DNA of 64,000 nucleotides from Paracoccus sp. R12_2 (GTDB lineage: Bacteria > Pseudomonadota > Alphaproteobacteria > Rhodobacterales > Rhodobacteraceae). The translations under genes and the position numbers were made by a program. Every line of letters starts with the position of its first letter. The stretch's first letter is position 1. The notes beneath the pieces are model-generated. The model had not been told where the DNA came from. It made no database searches and saw only the letters and a list, made by a program, of their open reading frames with translations. The stretch is taken from positions 124,001 to 188,000 of the forward strand of contig NZ_JAGHRA010000003.1 in assembly GCF_017744015.1 (NCBI RefSeq), given 5' to 3'. This document shows, piece after piece, positions 57,111 to 64,000 of this stretch.

Positions 57111-58114
57111 TTCCGGCCTCCCTTGCGGTTTGCCGGGCGTCCGGCACCGCTGGCTTCGATGACCTTGAAGCGATTGTCGCCGCCGATCTCTGCGATCTGC
57201 GCGAAATGATCGGCAAGCACGTTCTCGTACGGCAAGTGACGGTTCGCGACCATCCACAACCGGCCCGCGCCGGTCAGCAATCGCGCCGCCGACGCAATGA
57301 ACGCGGCGCCCAGTCTGGGATCGGCGTCGCGCCCCAGATGAAACGGCGGGTTCATGATGACCCCGTTCACCGGTTCGGGCAGCACGAAGTCGCGTGCGTC
57401 GGCCCAGTGAAACCTGGCGCGCGGATCGTCGATATTGTCGCGCGCAGATTCCAGCGCATCGTGATCGGCCTCGACAAGATGCACGATCTCGACACCGGAA
57501 TGGGACAGGGCCTGCGCGGCAAGCCAGCCCCAGCCCGCGCCCAGATCGACCAACCGCGTCGGCAGCCTGTCGGGAAGATGCCTCGCCAGCAGCGCCGAAC
57601 CCGGATCGATGCCGTTTGCCGAGAAGACACCCGGTCGGGTGACAAAGCCCGGCGCGGCCTGATGTGGTTCCGCGGCCCAGTCCGCAGGCAGCCAGTCGCC
57701 CTGCGGCACGGTCACCCGGAAGATCTTGCCATGCGCCTTGCTGTGAACCTCATCGACATCGGCAAGCCCGCGCATCTCCTTCAGCATCGAATCGATGCCA
57801 TCCGTCTTCTGCCCGTCGATCCACAGCGATGCGCCTGCGGGAAGGCCGCTGGCGGCGTCCGCGATCCACGCACGCGCCTGCGACTTGGCGCGGGGCAGCA
57901 CGACGATGGCCGTGTCGAATTCCCCCTCGACCTGCGGCGACACCTGCCAGCCCTGCGCGGACAGCGCCCGGTGATCCGGGAAGTGTCCCTGCCGGATCCG
58001 CGTCGCGGAAGGATCAAGGCCCGCAAGGTCGCTGTCGGCACGGGCGCCAACGACCAGAACCCTGCCCTCGGGGCTGCCGGCCGGGAAGGCCAGCGCGAAT
58101 CTTGATCCCGACAC
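57107..58114 (-). CDS. rsmC: RsmC-like 16S rRNA methyltransferase
   Basis: The protein has 335 residues from GTG 58114. It has an N-terminal degenerate methyltransferase-like half and a C-terminal SAM domain with VDLGAGWGWLAAQAL and the catalytic NPPFH motif (VIMNPPFHLGRD), as in RsmC and RlmG. It probably makes N2-methylguanine in 16S rRNA (G1207 in E. coli numbering). It lies 3 nt from clpS and overlaps the SDR gene. Confidence 0.87.
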   Translation of the reverse strand: MSGSRFALAFPAGSPEGRVLVVGARADSDLAGLDPSATRIRQGHFPDHRALSAQGWQVSPQVEGEFDTAIVVLPRAKSQARAWIADAASGLPAGASLWIDGQKTDGIDSMLKEMRGLADVDEVHSKAHGKIFRVTVPQGDWLPADWAAEPHQAAPGFVTRPGVFSANGIDPGSALLARHLPDRLPTRLVDLGAGWGWLAAQALSHSGVEIVHLVEADHDALESARDNIDDPRARFHWADARDFVLPEPVNGVIMNPPFHLGRDADPRLGAAFIASAARLLTGAGRLWMVANRHLPYENVLADHFAQIAEIGGDNRFKVIEASGAGRPANRKGGRK

Positions 58115-58117
58115 GGG

Positions 58118-58447
58118 TTACTCTTTTTCCATGGTGCATTGCAGCGGGTGCTGCTGGCGGCGCGCAAGTTCCATGACCTGAGCCACCTTGGTTTCCGCAA
58201 TCTCGTGCGAGAACACACCGACCACCGCGACACCCTTGCGATGCACGGTCAGCATGATCTCGATGGCTTGCGCGTGGGTCATGTTGAAAAGCCGTTCAAG
58301 AACATGGACGACGAACTCCATCGGTGTGAAGTCATCATTCAGCATCAGCACCTTGTACAGGGGCGGCCGCTGCGGTTTCGTGCGCGGCTTGACGGCCAGT
58401 TCGATCTGGTCGTCGGGCTTGTCGCTGTCGGTCATCCAATGCGTCAT
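58118..58447 (-). CDS. clpS: ClpAP adaptor ClpS
   Basis: The protein has 109 residues from ATG 58447 (ATG 58435 is an alternative). [27 protein letters not shown] is the N-degron-binding core and [21 protein letters not shown] completes the domain. It delivers N-end-rule substrates to ClpAP. No clpA gene is beside it. Confidence 0.96.
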   Translation of the reverse strand: MTHWMTDSDKPDDQIELAVKPRTKPQRPPLYKVLMLNDDFTPMEFVVHVLERLFNMTHAQAIEIMLTVHRKGVAVVGVFSHEIAETKVAQVMELARRQQHPLQCTMEKE

Positions 58448-58612
58448 CGCGTCATGTTCCGGCCGTCTTGGGGCCTGCTGCAAGAATTTCCGGGCCGCGA
58501 CCAGGGCAGCCCGTTCGCGTTGAAATATAGTCGATTCTGCCGTGGATGAAAGCCCCGCAACTGCCGCAGGCGCCCACGGACGGCACGCAGGCAAAATAAG
58601 TCAAATGCAAGG

Positions 58613-58641
58613 TTTCACGCGCAATATACTCATGCTATTAT
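58613..58641 (+). promoter_or_regulatory. Candidate promoter of the carboxypeptidase gene
   Basis: TTTCAC (58613-58618), 17 nt and TATTAT (58636-58641) lie in an AT-rich stretch upstream of the GTG at 58705. A GGTGT / ACACC hairpin is possible in the 5' leader. Confidence 0.45.
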
Positions 58642-58704
58642 CGTTTTATCAACGACGGGTGTGCGACAAAAGATACACCTGCACGAGGCAGAGAGACCGC
58701 GACA

Positions 58705-60411
58705 GTGACCCGATTTCCCCTGACAGCCCGGCTGTGGGCATTCATCATGCTGGCCGTCCTGATGCCGGTCAGCCTTTCGGCGGCACCGTTTGCCGCCTAT
58801 GTGATGGACGCACGCACCGGTCAACCGATCTACAAGCAAAACGCCGATACCAAGCTTCATCCGGCGTCCCTGACAAAGATGATGACCCTGTATCTGGCGT
58901 TCACCGCGATCGAACGCGGCCAGGTGCGTCTGGATTCGAAGTTCCCGGTGTCGTCCAACGCCGCGGCCGAGCCGCCCTCGAAGCTGGGCCTCCGGGCCGG
59001 GCAGAAGATCGAGCTGCGCTATCTGCTACGCGCCGCCGCGATCAAGTCGGCCAACGACGCAGCGACAGCGATCGGCGAGGGTCTGGCCGGATCCGAAACC
59101 GCGTTCGCGCAACAGATGACGGCGATGGCGCGGGCACTTGGAATGCGCAACACGCAATTCAAGAACGCGAACGGCCTGACGCAGGAAGGCCACTATTCGA
59201 CCGCCCATGACATGAGCATTCTGGGGCGGCACCTGTTCTACGATTTTCCCCAGTATTACAACCTGTTCTCGCGCCGCTCGGCCGATGCAGGGATCGCCAA
59301 GGTCTCATCGACGAACAAGCGTTTCCTTGATGCCTATTCCGGCGCGGACGGGATCAAGACAGGCTATACGCGCGCCGCCGGCTTCAACCTGACCGCCTCG
59401 GCGCAGCGCGGCAAGAAAAGACTGATCGCAACAGTCTTCGGGGGCACCTCGACCGCGCAGCGCAATCAGACAATGGCGCAGCTGCTGGATTCGGGCTTCA
59501 GCCGCGTTCCCAACCGTGTGCGCGAAACCCGCCCCGCCCCGCCCAAGCTTGTGGCGCAGCAGAAGGTCGTGCGTCGTGCGCAGGTCCAGCCGAAACCGGC
59601 AGCGACACAACCCCAGACGCAACGCCTGGTCCTGAACTCGTCGGAACCGCCGGCTCCGGCAAGCCGTGGCTCGGCGTCAACGGCTGCGGTTGCGACACGC
59701 GACGCACTTGCCGCTGCGATGCGCGAGGCGACGAAGGCCGCGCCGTCGCCTGCAGCATCGGCCAGCCGCCTTGCTCTGGCGTCCAGCATCCGGCCTAGGC
59801 TGCGGCCAGCCGCTCAGGGGGCCGCCGTGGACGAAGCGGTTGCCAGCGCGGTTGCCTCGGCCGCTGAGCCTGCTGCACAATCGGCCAGCCTTGCCGCACC
59901 CGTGCTGGAAGCGTCGATGCGCCCCGCGCGCGCCCCCCGCAGCCGCGAGTCGCAAGGCTCTGCCAGCGTTGCGGCAGTCCAGCCCCGCGACGACGGGCAG
60001 GCGGACGCTGTCGCACAGGCGGTCGCCGAGGCGACCGGGCAGGACAACAATTCCCTGTCGCTTCTGGCATCGCCCGCGCCGAAACCCCGATCCGAGACGG
60101 TCATCCTGGCGGCGATGGGCGAAGGCGACATCGCCGAACCCGAAGCGCTGGAGATCGTGTCCCGACCGGCAGACAGCGGGCGGCACTGGGGTGTCAATCT
60201 GGGCCTCTACCGGTCGCATACGGAAGCCGAAAAGCTGCTGTTGCAAACCGCCCTGCAAGACGGAACGGTGCTTGAAGGGGCAAATCGCCGCATCGCCGAC
60301 ACGCTGCGCGGTTTCGAGGCGAACTTCGTGAACCTGTCGAAATCTGACGCGCAACTGGCGTGCGAGCGACTGAAGGCCCGTTCGCAGACCTGCCGCGTGG
60401 TTGGCCCCTGA
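58705..60411 (+). CDS. D-alanyl-D-alanine carboxypeptidase with a SPOR-like C-terminal domain
   Basis: The protein has 568 residues from GTG 58705. A signal peptide ends near SLSAA. The penicillin-binding motifs are Ser55-LTK (SLTK), Ser115-Ala-Asn (SAN) and Lys218-Thr-Gly (KTG), the DacA/DacC class. A long Ala/Pro linker (about 265-485) leads to a SPOR-like domain of about 75 residues (GRHWGVNLGLYRSHTEAEKL and onward), ending CRVVGP. It trims peptidoglycan pentapeptides; the SPOR module would target it to denuded glycan at the division site. Confidence 0.93.
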   Translation: MTRFPLTARLWAFIMLAVLMPVSLSAAPFAAYVMDARTGQPIYKQNADTKLHPASLTKMMTLYLAFTAIERGQVRLDSKFPVSSNAAAEPPSKLGLRAGQKIELRYLLRAAAIKSANDAATAIGEGLAGSETAFAQQMTAMARALGMRNTQFKNANGLTQEGHYSTAHDMSILGRHLFYDFPQYYNLFSRRSADAGIAKVSSTNKRFLDAYSGADGIKTGYTRAAGFNLTASAQRGKKRLIATVFGGTSTAQRNQTMAQLLDSGFSRVPNRVRETRPAPPKLVAQQKVVRRAQVQPKPAATQPQTQRLVLNSSEPPAPASRGSASTAAVATRDALAAAMREATKAAPSPAASASRLALASSIRPRLRPAAQGAAVDEAVASAVASAAEPAAQSASLAAPVLEASMRPARAPRSRESQGSASVAAVQPRDDGQADAVAQAVAEATGQDNNSLSLLASPAPKPRSETVILAAMGEGDIAEPEALEIVSRPADSGRHWGVNLGLYRSHTEAEKLLLQTALQDGTVLEGANRRIADTLRGFEANFVNLSKSDAQLACERLKARSQTCRVVGP

Positions 60412-60837
60412 TCCGACCGGACTGTCGTTCACAAAATCAAAGGGGCGTCGCGATGCAAATGCGCGGCGCCCCTGTCATATAGAAGGCCATGAAGCCTTGG
60501 CTGATCATCGCGACGCGACCAGCCGCCTCCAGCCCATCAATCCACGCATTTCCACAAAAACGATGTCTGCAAGTGCCGTGGCATGACCCGCAGCGGATCA
60601 TGCGAATGCTCGGTGCCGGCTTTGAAAAAAGAGATGCGCGTGCCTGACGAGACGCGGTCGTCCTGACATCTTCGTGCAGCGTTTCGACCCGACATCGGCA
60701 GAACGAGATCGAACGTCGATCACCGCCCGCGGAATTGGAAGAACCTGCGATGCTATAGATTGGCCGGGGATAACGCTCTGGCAAGTTGCTGATCTGTGGC
60801 GTCAGACCACCAGATTATCCTATCATTTCAAGGATAA
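60412..60837. other. 426-nt interval between the carboxypeptidase gene and tRNA-Tyr
   Basis: No gene is supported. It holds the terminator-like stem at 60441-60473 and, at its right end, an 8-bp inverted repeat ATTATCCT / AGGATAAT (60814-60821, 60831-60838) that runs into the 3' CCA of the tRNA. Confidence 0.5.
60441..60473 (+). terminator. Stem-loop after the carboxypeptidase gene
   Basis: AGGGGCG / CGCCCCT (60441-60447, 60467-60473) forms a 7-bp stem about 30 nt past the stop codon. Only GTCAT follows, so termination is likely but not certain. Confidence 0.5.
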
Positions 60838-60921
60838 TGGTGGGCGACCCTGGAATCGAACCAGGCATGGGTCTCCCCGGCGGAGTTACAGTCCGCTGCC
60901 GCACCTTGCAGCACGTCGCCC
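60838..60921 (-). tRNA. tRNA-Tyr (anticodon GTA)
   Basis: The gene is 84 nt including an encoded CCA. On the minus strand the acceptor stem GGGCGAC / GTCGCCC pairs perfectly. The anticodon stem GCGGA / TCCGC holds loop CTGTAAC (GTA at 60889-60887), a variable arm of the class II length follows, and the T-arm is CCTGG-TTCGATT-CCAGG. Queuosine, made through QueA encoded in this window, is placed at G34 of this tRNA class. Confidence 0.95.
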
Positions 60922-61043
60922 GCCGAACGCCGTCGGCGTGGGGGCGTGATTAGCTGCCTCGGTCGGGGGCGTCAAGCGGATTTCCGGGTCTTGCGCGAAC
61001 GCGTCTGCACGCGCAGAGAGGAAGGCGACAACAGGAGATTTCG

Positions 61044-61847
61044 ATGGCAGGCAAAGAGTCGAAGCCGCAGAAACCCGCATGGGTGATCGACAAGGAACGA
61101 AGCCGGCGCGCTGCGGCCGCCGAGACGGTCTGGATGTTCGGCCTGCACGCGGTTCGCGACGCGCTTGCCAACCCGGCCCGTCAGAAACTGCGCCTGGTCG
61201 TGACGCGCAACGCGCTGGACCGGTTGGGCGATCTGTTCGGCATGACGCCCGAAATCACCGATCCGCGCGTCTTCGGCAAGACCGTGCCCCTTGCGCCCGA
61301 CAGCGTGCATCAGGGCGCGGCGCTTGAGGTGCGGCCGCTGAAATGGGGCAGTCTCAGCGAAGTCGTCCTGCGCGAGGTGCCGGGCGAGACCCGGCCGCTG
61401 CTGGTTGCGCTGGATCGCGTCACCGATCCGCACAATATCGGTGCGATCCTGAGATCCGCAGAGGTGTTCGGCGCACGCGCCGTCATCGCGCCCGCGCGGC
61501 ATTCCGCCCCGGAAACGGGCGCATTGGCCAAGACCGCCTCGGGCGCGCTGGAACGGCAGCCCTATCTGCGGGTGCCCAACCTGGCCGAGGCGCTGTCGCA
61601 GCTGAAAGGCATGGGATTCACGCTGATCGGCCTTGATGGCACTGCGACCGACACCCTTCCCGACCTGCTGTCCGACCTGAAGGGGCGCGCGATCTGTCTG
61701 GTCATGGGATCCGAGGGGCCGGGAATGCGCGACCTGACGATGAAGAACTGCGATCATCTTGCCCGTATCCCGTTCGCGGCCGATTTCGGGTCGCTGAACG
61801 TCTCGAACGCCGCGGCAGTCGCGTTGTATGCCGCCGGCCGATCCTAG
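61044..61847 (+). CDS. rlmB: 23S rRNA (guanosine-2'-O-)-methyltransferase RlmB-like (SpoU family)
   Basis: The protein has 267 residues. The SPOUT knot motifs are LDRVTDPHNIGAILRSAEVFG, ICLVMGSEGPGMRDLTMKNC and the terminal SLNVSNAAAVALY. The N-terminal domain (VWMFGLHAVRDALANPARQ) is the substrate-binding L30e-like domain of RlmB. It probably methylates G2251 of 23S rRNA. TrmH-family tRNA methylases are the alternative. Confidence 0.92.
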   Translation: MAGKESKPQKPAWVIDKERSRRAAAAETVWMFGLHAVRDALANPARQKLRLVVTRNALDRLGDLFGMTPEITDPRVFGKTVPLAPDSVHQGAALEVRPLKWGSLSEVVLREVPGETRPLLVALDRVTDPHNIGAILRSAEVFGARAVIAPARHSAPETGALAKTASGALERQPYLRVPNLAEALSQLKGMGFTLIGLDGTATDTLPDLLSDLKGRAICLVMGSEGPGMRDLTMKNCDHLARIPFAADFGSLNVSNAAAVALYAAGRS

Positions 61848-61932
61848 CATCACTTCGCTGCGACATCGGCATGGCGACGTTGAGAATCACCTTCGGGCCT
61901 GCCATTTAGGCTGATAGCCCGAAAGTACCCGC

Positions 61933-62346
61933 ATGAAGACCGCTGCCCTGTCACTTCTGATCACCCTGCTGAGCCCGCCCGTTGGCGCGATGGCGCAGGA
62001 TTGGGCGTTAGGCGGCTTTGACGCGGTTGCATCCCGTGGCGCGGGCCACGCGGTTCCCGGCCGAAGCGATGTCGTGACGATGTGGAAGGGAAAGCTGTGG
62101 CATTTCGCGACCGAGGACAATCGTGCACGATTCGAAGCAGACCCACGCGCCTACGCGCCCGGATTCGCAGGGTTCTGCCCGATGTCCCTGTCCGAGGGAC
62201 GGCGCGAAAAGGGCAATCCCCGGCATGTCGTGGTGATCGGCAAACACCTGTATCTGATGCGATCAGAGGCAGCCGCGCGCAGAATACTTGCCGCCCCGCG
62301 GAAGACGCTTGAGAAAGCAAAGCAGAACTGGCGAAAACTGAAATGA
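61933..62346 (+). CDS. Exported YHS domain protein
   Basis: The protein has 137 residues with a signal peptide (LSLLITLLSPPVGAMAQ). The YHS-type core reads GFDAVASRGAGHAVPG, MWKGKLWHFATEDNRARFEADPRAYAPGF then GFCPMSLSEG, with the Cys that binds copper in related periplasmic proteins. The function is probably metal-related. Confidence 0.8.
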   Translation: MKTAALSLLITLLSPPVGAMAQDWALGGFDAVASRGAGHAVPGRSDVVTMWKGKLWHFATEDNRARFEADPRAYAPGFAGFCPMSLSEGRREKGNPRHVVVIGKHLYLMRSEAAARRILAAPRKTLEKAKQNWRKLK

Positions 62347-62426
62347 CAATCGTGAACCCGTGATTCAGAATCACGAATTCGCGACAGATCTGGAACTTTG
62401 GGCGGGTGATGCTCATTTGTCTAACA

Positions 62427-62453
62427 GAACATGACCCCGGAACGGTCATGTTC
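62427..62453 (+). repeat. Perfect 10-bp inverted repeat
   Basis: GAACATGACC / GGTCATGTTC enclose a 7-nt loop, 80 nt downstream of the YHS gene. It is not the LexA consensus, since the two GAAC units are 9 nt apart. It could be a protein-binding site or an RNA hairpin. Confidence 0.6.
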
Positions 62454-62480
62454 GGATCACTGTCCCTCGTTCCGCGACTT

Positions 62481-62515
62481 GCGCCCGGCCGGATTTCTGG
62501 ACCGGGCGCCTTTTC
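62481..62515 (+). terminator. Rho-independent terminator
   Basis: GCGCCCGG / CCGGGCGC (62481-62488, 62502-62509) is followed by CTTTTCT. It ends transcription from the YHS gene or from a small RNA upstream of the CoA-binding protein gene. Confidence 0.75.
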
Positions 62516-62560
62516 TATGTCAGGTTGCTGCAACCTGTGGATGAGGTAGGGAGGCTCGCC

Positions 62561-62992
62561 ATGGACATTGATCTTGACGACGACGAGGACATCGCGCGGA
62601 TTGCGAGATCCACGAAAGTCATTGCGATGGTTGGCCTTTCACCCAGGGAAGATCGGCCAAGCTGGGGCGTTGCGCGCTACCTTCAGGCGCAGGGCTATCG
62701 GGTCATTCCGGTCAACCCGAATCATGCGGGAACGAACATTCTGGATGAACGGGTCTATGGCGATCTGTCTGACATCCCGGCTGACGCCGGCGTCGAGATG
62801 GTAGATATCTTTCGCCGTTCAGAGGCGGTCGCGGGGATCGTGGACGAAGCCCTTGCCTGCCTGCCCGATCTGCGGGTGATCTGGACGCAGTTGGGCGTCC
62901 GCGATGACGCAGCCGCCGCCAAGGCGGTCAAGCGGGGCATCACGGTCGTTCAGAATCGCTGCCCGAAGATCGAGTTTCCGCGACACCTCTGA
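62561..62992 (+). CDS. CoA-binding domain protein (YccU-like)
   Basis: The protein has 143 residues from ATG 62561, with AGGGAGG just upstream. The Rossmann core is VIAMVGLSPREDRPSWGVARYLQAQGYRVIPVNPNH. The later VDIFRRSEAVAGIVDEAL and RCPKIEFPRH are typical of the family. It resembles the CoA-binding domain of succinyl-CoA synthetase but stands alone, function unknown. Confidence 0.9.
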   Translation: MDIDLDDDEDIARIARSTKVIAMVGLSPREDRPSWGVARYLQAQGYRVIPVNPNHAGTNILDERVYGDLSDIPADAGVEMVDIFRRSEAVAGIVDEALACLPDLRVIWTQLGVRDDAAAAKAVKRGITVVQNRCPKIEFPRHL

Positions 62993-63016
62993 CACAACGC
63001 CCGATCGCAGATAGAA

Positions 63017-63044
63017 AAGGCCCCGACAGGATCTGCGGGGCCTT
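63017..63044. terminator. Bidirectional terminator between convergent genes
   Basis: AAGGCCCCG / CGGGGCCTT has a 10-nt loop. An A-run lies on the left, which becomes T on the minus strand. It serves the CoA-binding protein gene and the OmpA-family gene. Confidence 0.8.
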
Positions 63045-63073
63045 CGTGATGTCTGGGGTCGTTCCCCGTTGCG

Positions 63074-64000
63074 CTAGCGGCTGTCGGCGACCTGCAGCAG
63101 GTCGGTGACGCGCCGCACGGCGACGCGGCGATTGTCCCTGACATCCCCTTCGGCGCGCACCTTGAGAAACTGTTCTCCGTAGCCCTGCACGACAAGGTTT
63201 TCCGGCGGGACATCGAAATACTCGGTCAGTGCAAGCGCCACGGATTCGGCGCGCCGATCGGACAGGGCAAGGTTCACGACGTCGGGACCGACGGTATCGG
63301 TGTATCCCTCGATCATGAAGATCTCGCGCGGGTTCTCGGCCACCGCGGTGCCGATCGCCGCCCCCAGTGAGGACAGCTGCGCGGCCTGATCGGGACGAAG
63401 CGCCGCAGATCCGGTGTCGAACGTGATCGCATCCAGATCAAGCGGCGCGGCAAGCGAACGAACCTCGGGGATGTTCCGGATCTGGCCCAGTGTGAAGCGC
63501 CGATCGATCGACGTTTCCCGGCGCAGCGCCTCGCGCAGCGCGGCCTGATCCATGTCGGCATCGTTGCGCGAGGCAGGGGCCGGAACGGGACGCGGCAGAG
63601 AGGCGATATCGACGGGTGGAACCGTCTCGGTGTCGTCGATCAGCCGTGTGCTGCGACCATCCGCCGAAATCAGCGTTCGGCGCAGGATACGCAGATCCGC
63701 GTCACGGATCGTCACGACCTTGCTGCCATCCGGACGCGTCACGATGGTCCTGGAAGACCCGTCGTCGAAATTCTCGGTCGTCACGTTCGATCCAGGCTGC
63801 CGCAGCAGGACCGTTTCGTCCTTGACCACTTCGTGACTGCCGTCAGGACGCGTAAAGACGACCCGATCCGGGCTGCTGAGTGCGACCTGACGATTGTTGT
63901 TCAGCATCGATCCGACCGCCAGGGCCCCTGCCCCCAACAGCAACGCCTTGACCAGATCGTTGTCGTCGTCGTCATCCTTGCGCGCGCGATCACGCGGCGC
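63074..64000 (-). CDS. OmpA-family protein, N-terminus cut by window edge
   Basis: About 308 residues are visible and the frame is open at base 64000. The fragment begins APRDRARKDDDDDNDLVKALLLGAGALAVGSML, a charged stretch then a hydrophobic segment. A repetitive region with VFTRPDGSHEVVKDE and IVTRPDGSKVVTIRD follows, then a C-terminal OmpA domain (DLDAITFDTGSAALRPDQ, IEGYTDTVGPDVVNLALSDRRAESV, GYGEQFLK). The OmpA domain binds peptidoglycan through the conserved Asp and Arg. The true start lies beyond the window. Confidence 0.9.
   Translation of the reverse strand, partial: APRDRARKDDDDDNDLVKALLLGAGALAVGSMLNNNRQVALSSPDRVVFTRPDGSHEVVKDETVLLRQPGSNVTTENFDDGSSRTIVTRPDGSKVVTIRDADLRILRRTLISADGRSTRLIDDTETVPPVDIASLPRPVPAPASRNDADMDQAALREALRRETSIDRRFTLGQIRNIPEVRSLAAPLDLDAITFDTGSAALRPDQAAQLSSLGAAIGTAVAENPREIFMIEGYTDTVGPDVVNLALSDRRAESVALALTEYFDVPPENLVVQGYGEQFLKVRAEGDVRDNRRVAVRRVTDLLQVADSR

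Noticed and set aside
62427-62443. Second LexA box
   Set aside because: The two GAAC units are 9 nt apart, not 7, and the sequence is better explained as a 10-bp inverted repeat.

Overview
The window is a high-GC chromosomal segment from an alphaproteobacterium of the family Rhodobacteraceae, most likely Paracoccus or a close relative. The evidence is a circularly permuted two-piece tmRNA whose tag reads ANDNRAPVALAA, an alphaproteobacterial SOS box (GAAC-N7-GAAC) in front of lexA, a single LolC/E-type permease with LolD, an ectABC-ask operon under a MarR regulator, and the fumC/DUF4169/RHH neighbourhood. Genes are dense, many overlap by 4 nt, and I see no insertion sequence, prophage, CRISPR array or rRNA.

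Layout. 1-3.0 kb: siderophore uptake (periplasmic binding protein, cut by the window edge, and a TonB-dependent receptor). 3.0-8.5 kb: an AT-richer spacer, then an exported 691-residue coiled-coil protein, an orphan TAXI binding protein and, tail to tail, a membrane-anchored ExeA-type ATPase with a Sel1-like tail. This is the least explained part of the window. 8.9-13 kb: bioY, MOSC protein, pdxY, thioesterase, 6-phosphogluconate dehydrogenase. 13-17.6 kb: ectR and ectA-ectB-ectC-ask, an osmoprotection operon. 17.7-19.4 kb: FAH and VOC enzymes, exported DsrE protein. 19.4-20.4 kb: ssrA next to sspB, i.e. the tagging RNA beside the adaptor that delivers tagged proteins to ClpXP. 20.4-30.2 kb: phospholipid methyltransferase, LytTR regulator, DapA-like enzyme, fumarase, small conserved proteins, CHAD protein, and an acyl-CoA ligase/thioesterase/dehydrogenase group on the minus strand.

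30.4-38.1 kb: a penicillin-acylase homologue lacking its expected nucleophile serine, lpd, an MFS transporter with a palindromic operator, queA, and bfd-bfr for iron storage. 38.1-45.2 kb: a gene-free interval with a CtrA-like box and strong hairpins, then gph, glmU-glmS (UDP-GlcNAc synthesis), a GST and parE. 45.2-51.8 kb: a membrane protein, cytochrome c lipoprotein, lolD-lolC, trpC-moaC-moeA and lexA. 52-58.4 kb: haem genes hemC/hemE/hemF, a DMT permease, a lipoprotein, an SDR with degenerate catalytic motifs, an RsmC-like methyltransferase and clpS. 58.7-64 kb: a D-Ala-D-Ala carboxypeptidase with a SPOR-like tail, tRNA-Tyr(GTA), an rlmB-type methyltransferase, YHS and CoA-binding proteins, and an OmpA-family protein cut by the right edge.

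Two themes recur: iron and haem (siderophore uptake, Bfd/Bfr, HemC/E/F) and protein quality control (tmRNA, SspB, ClpS). All functional calls come from reading motifs and context; no database search was run.
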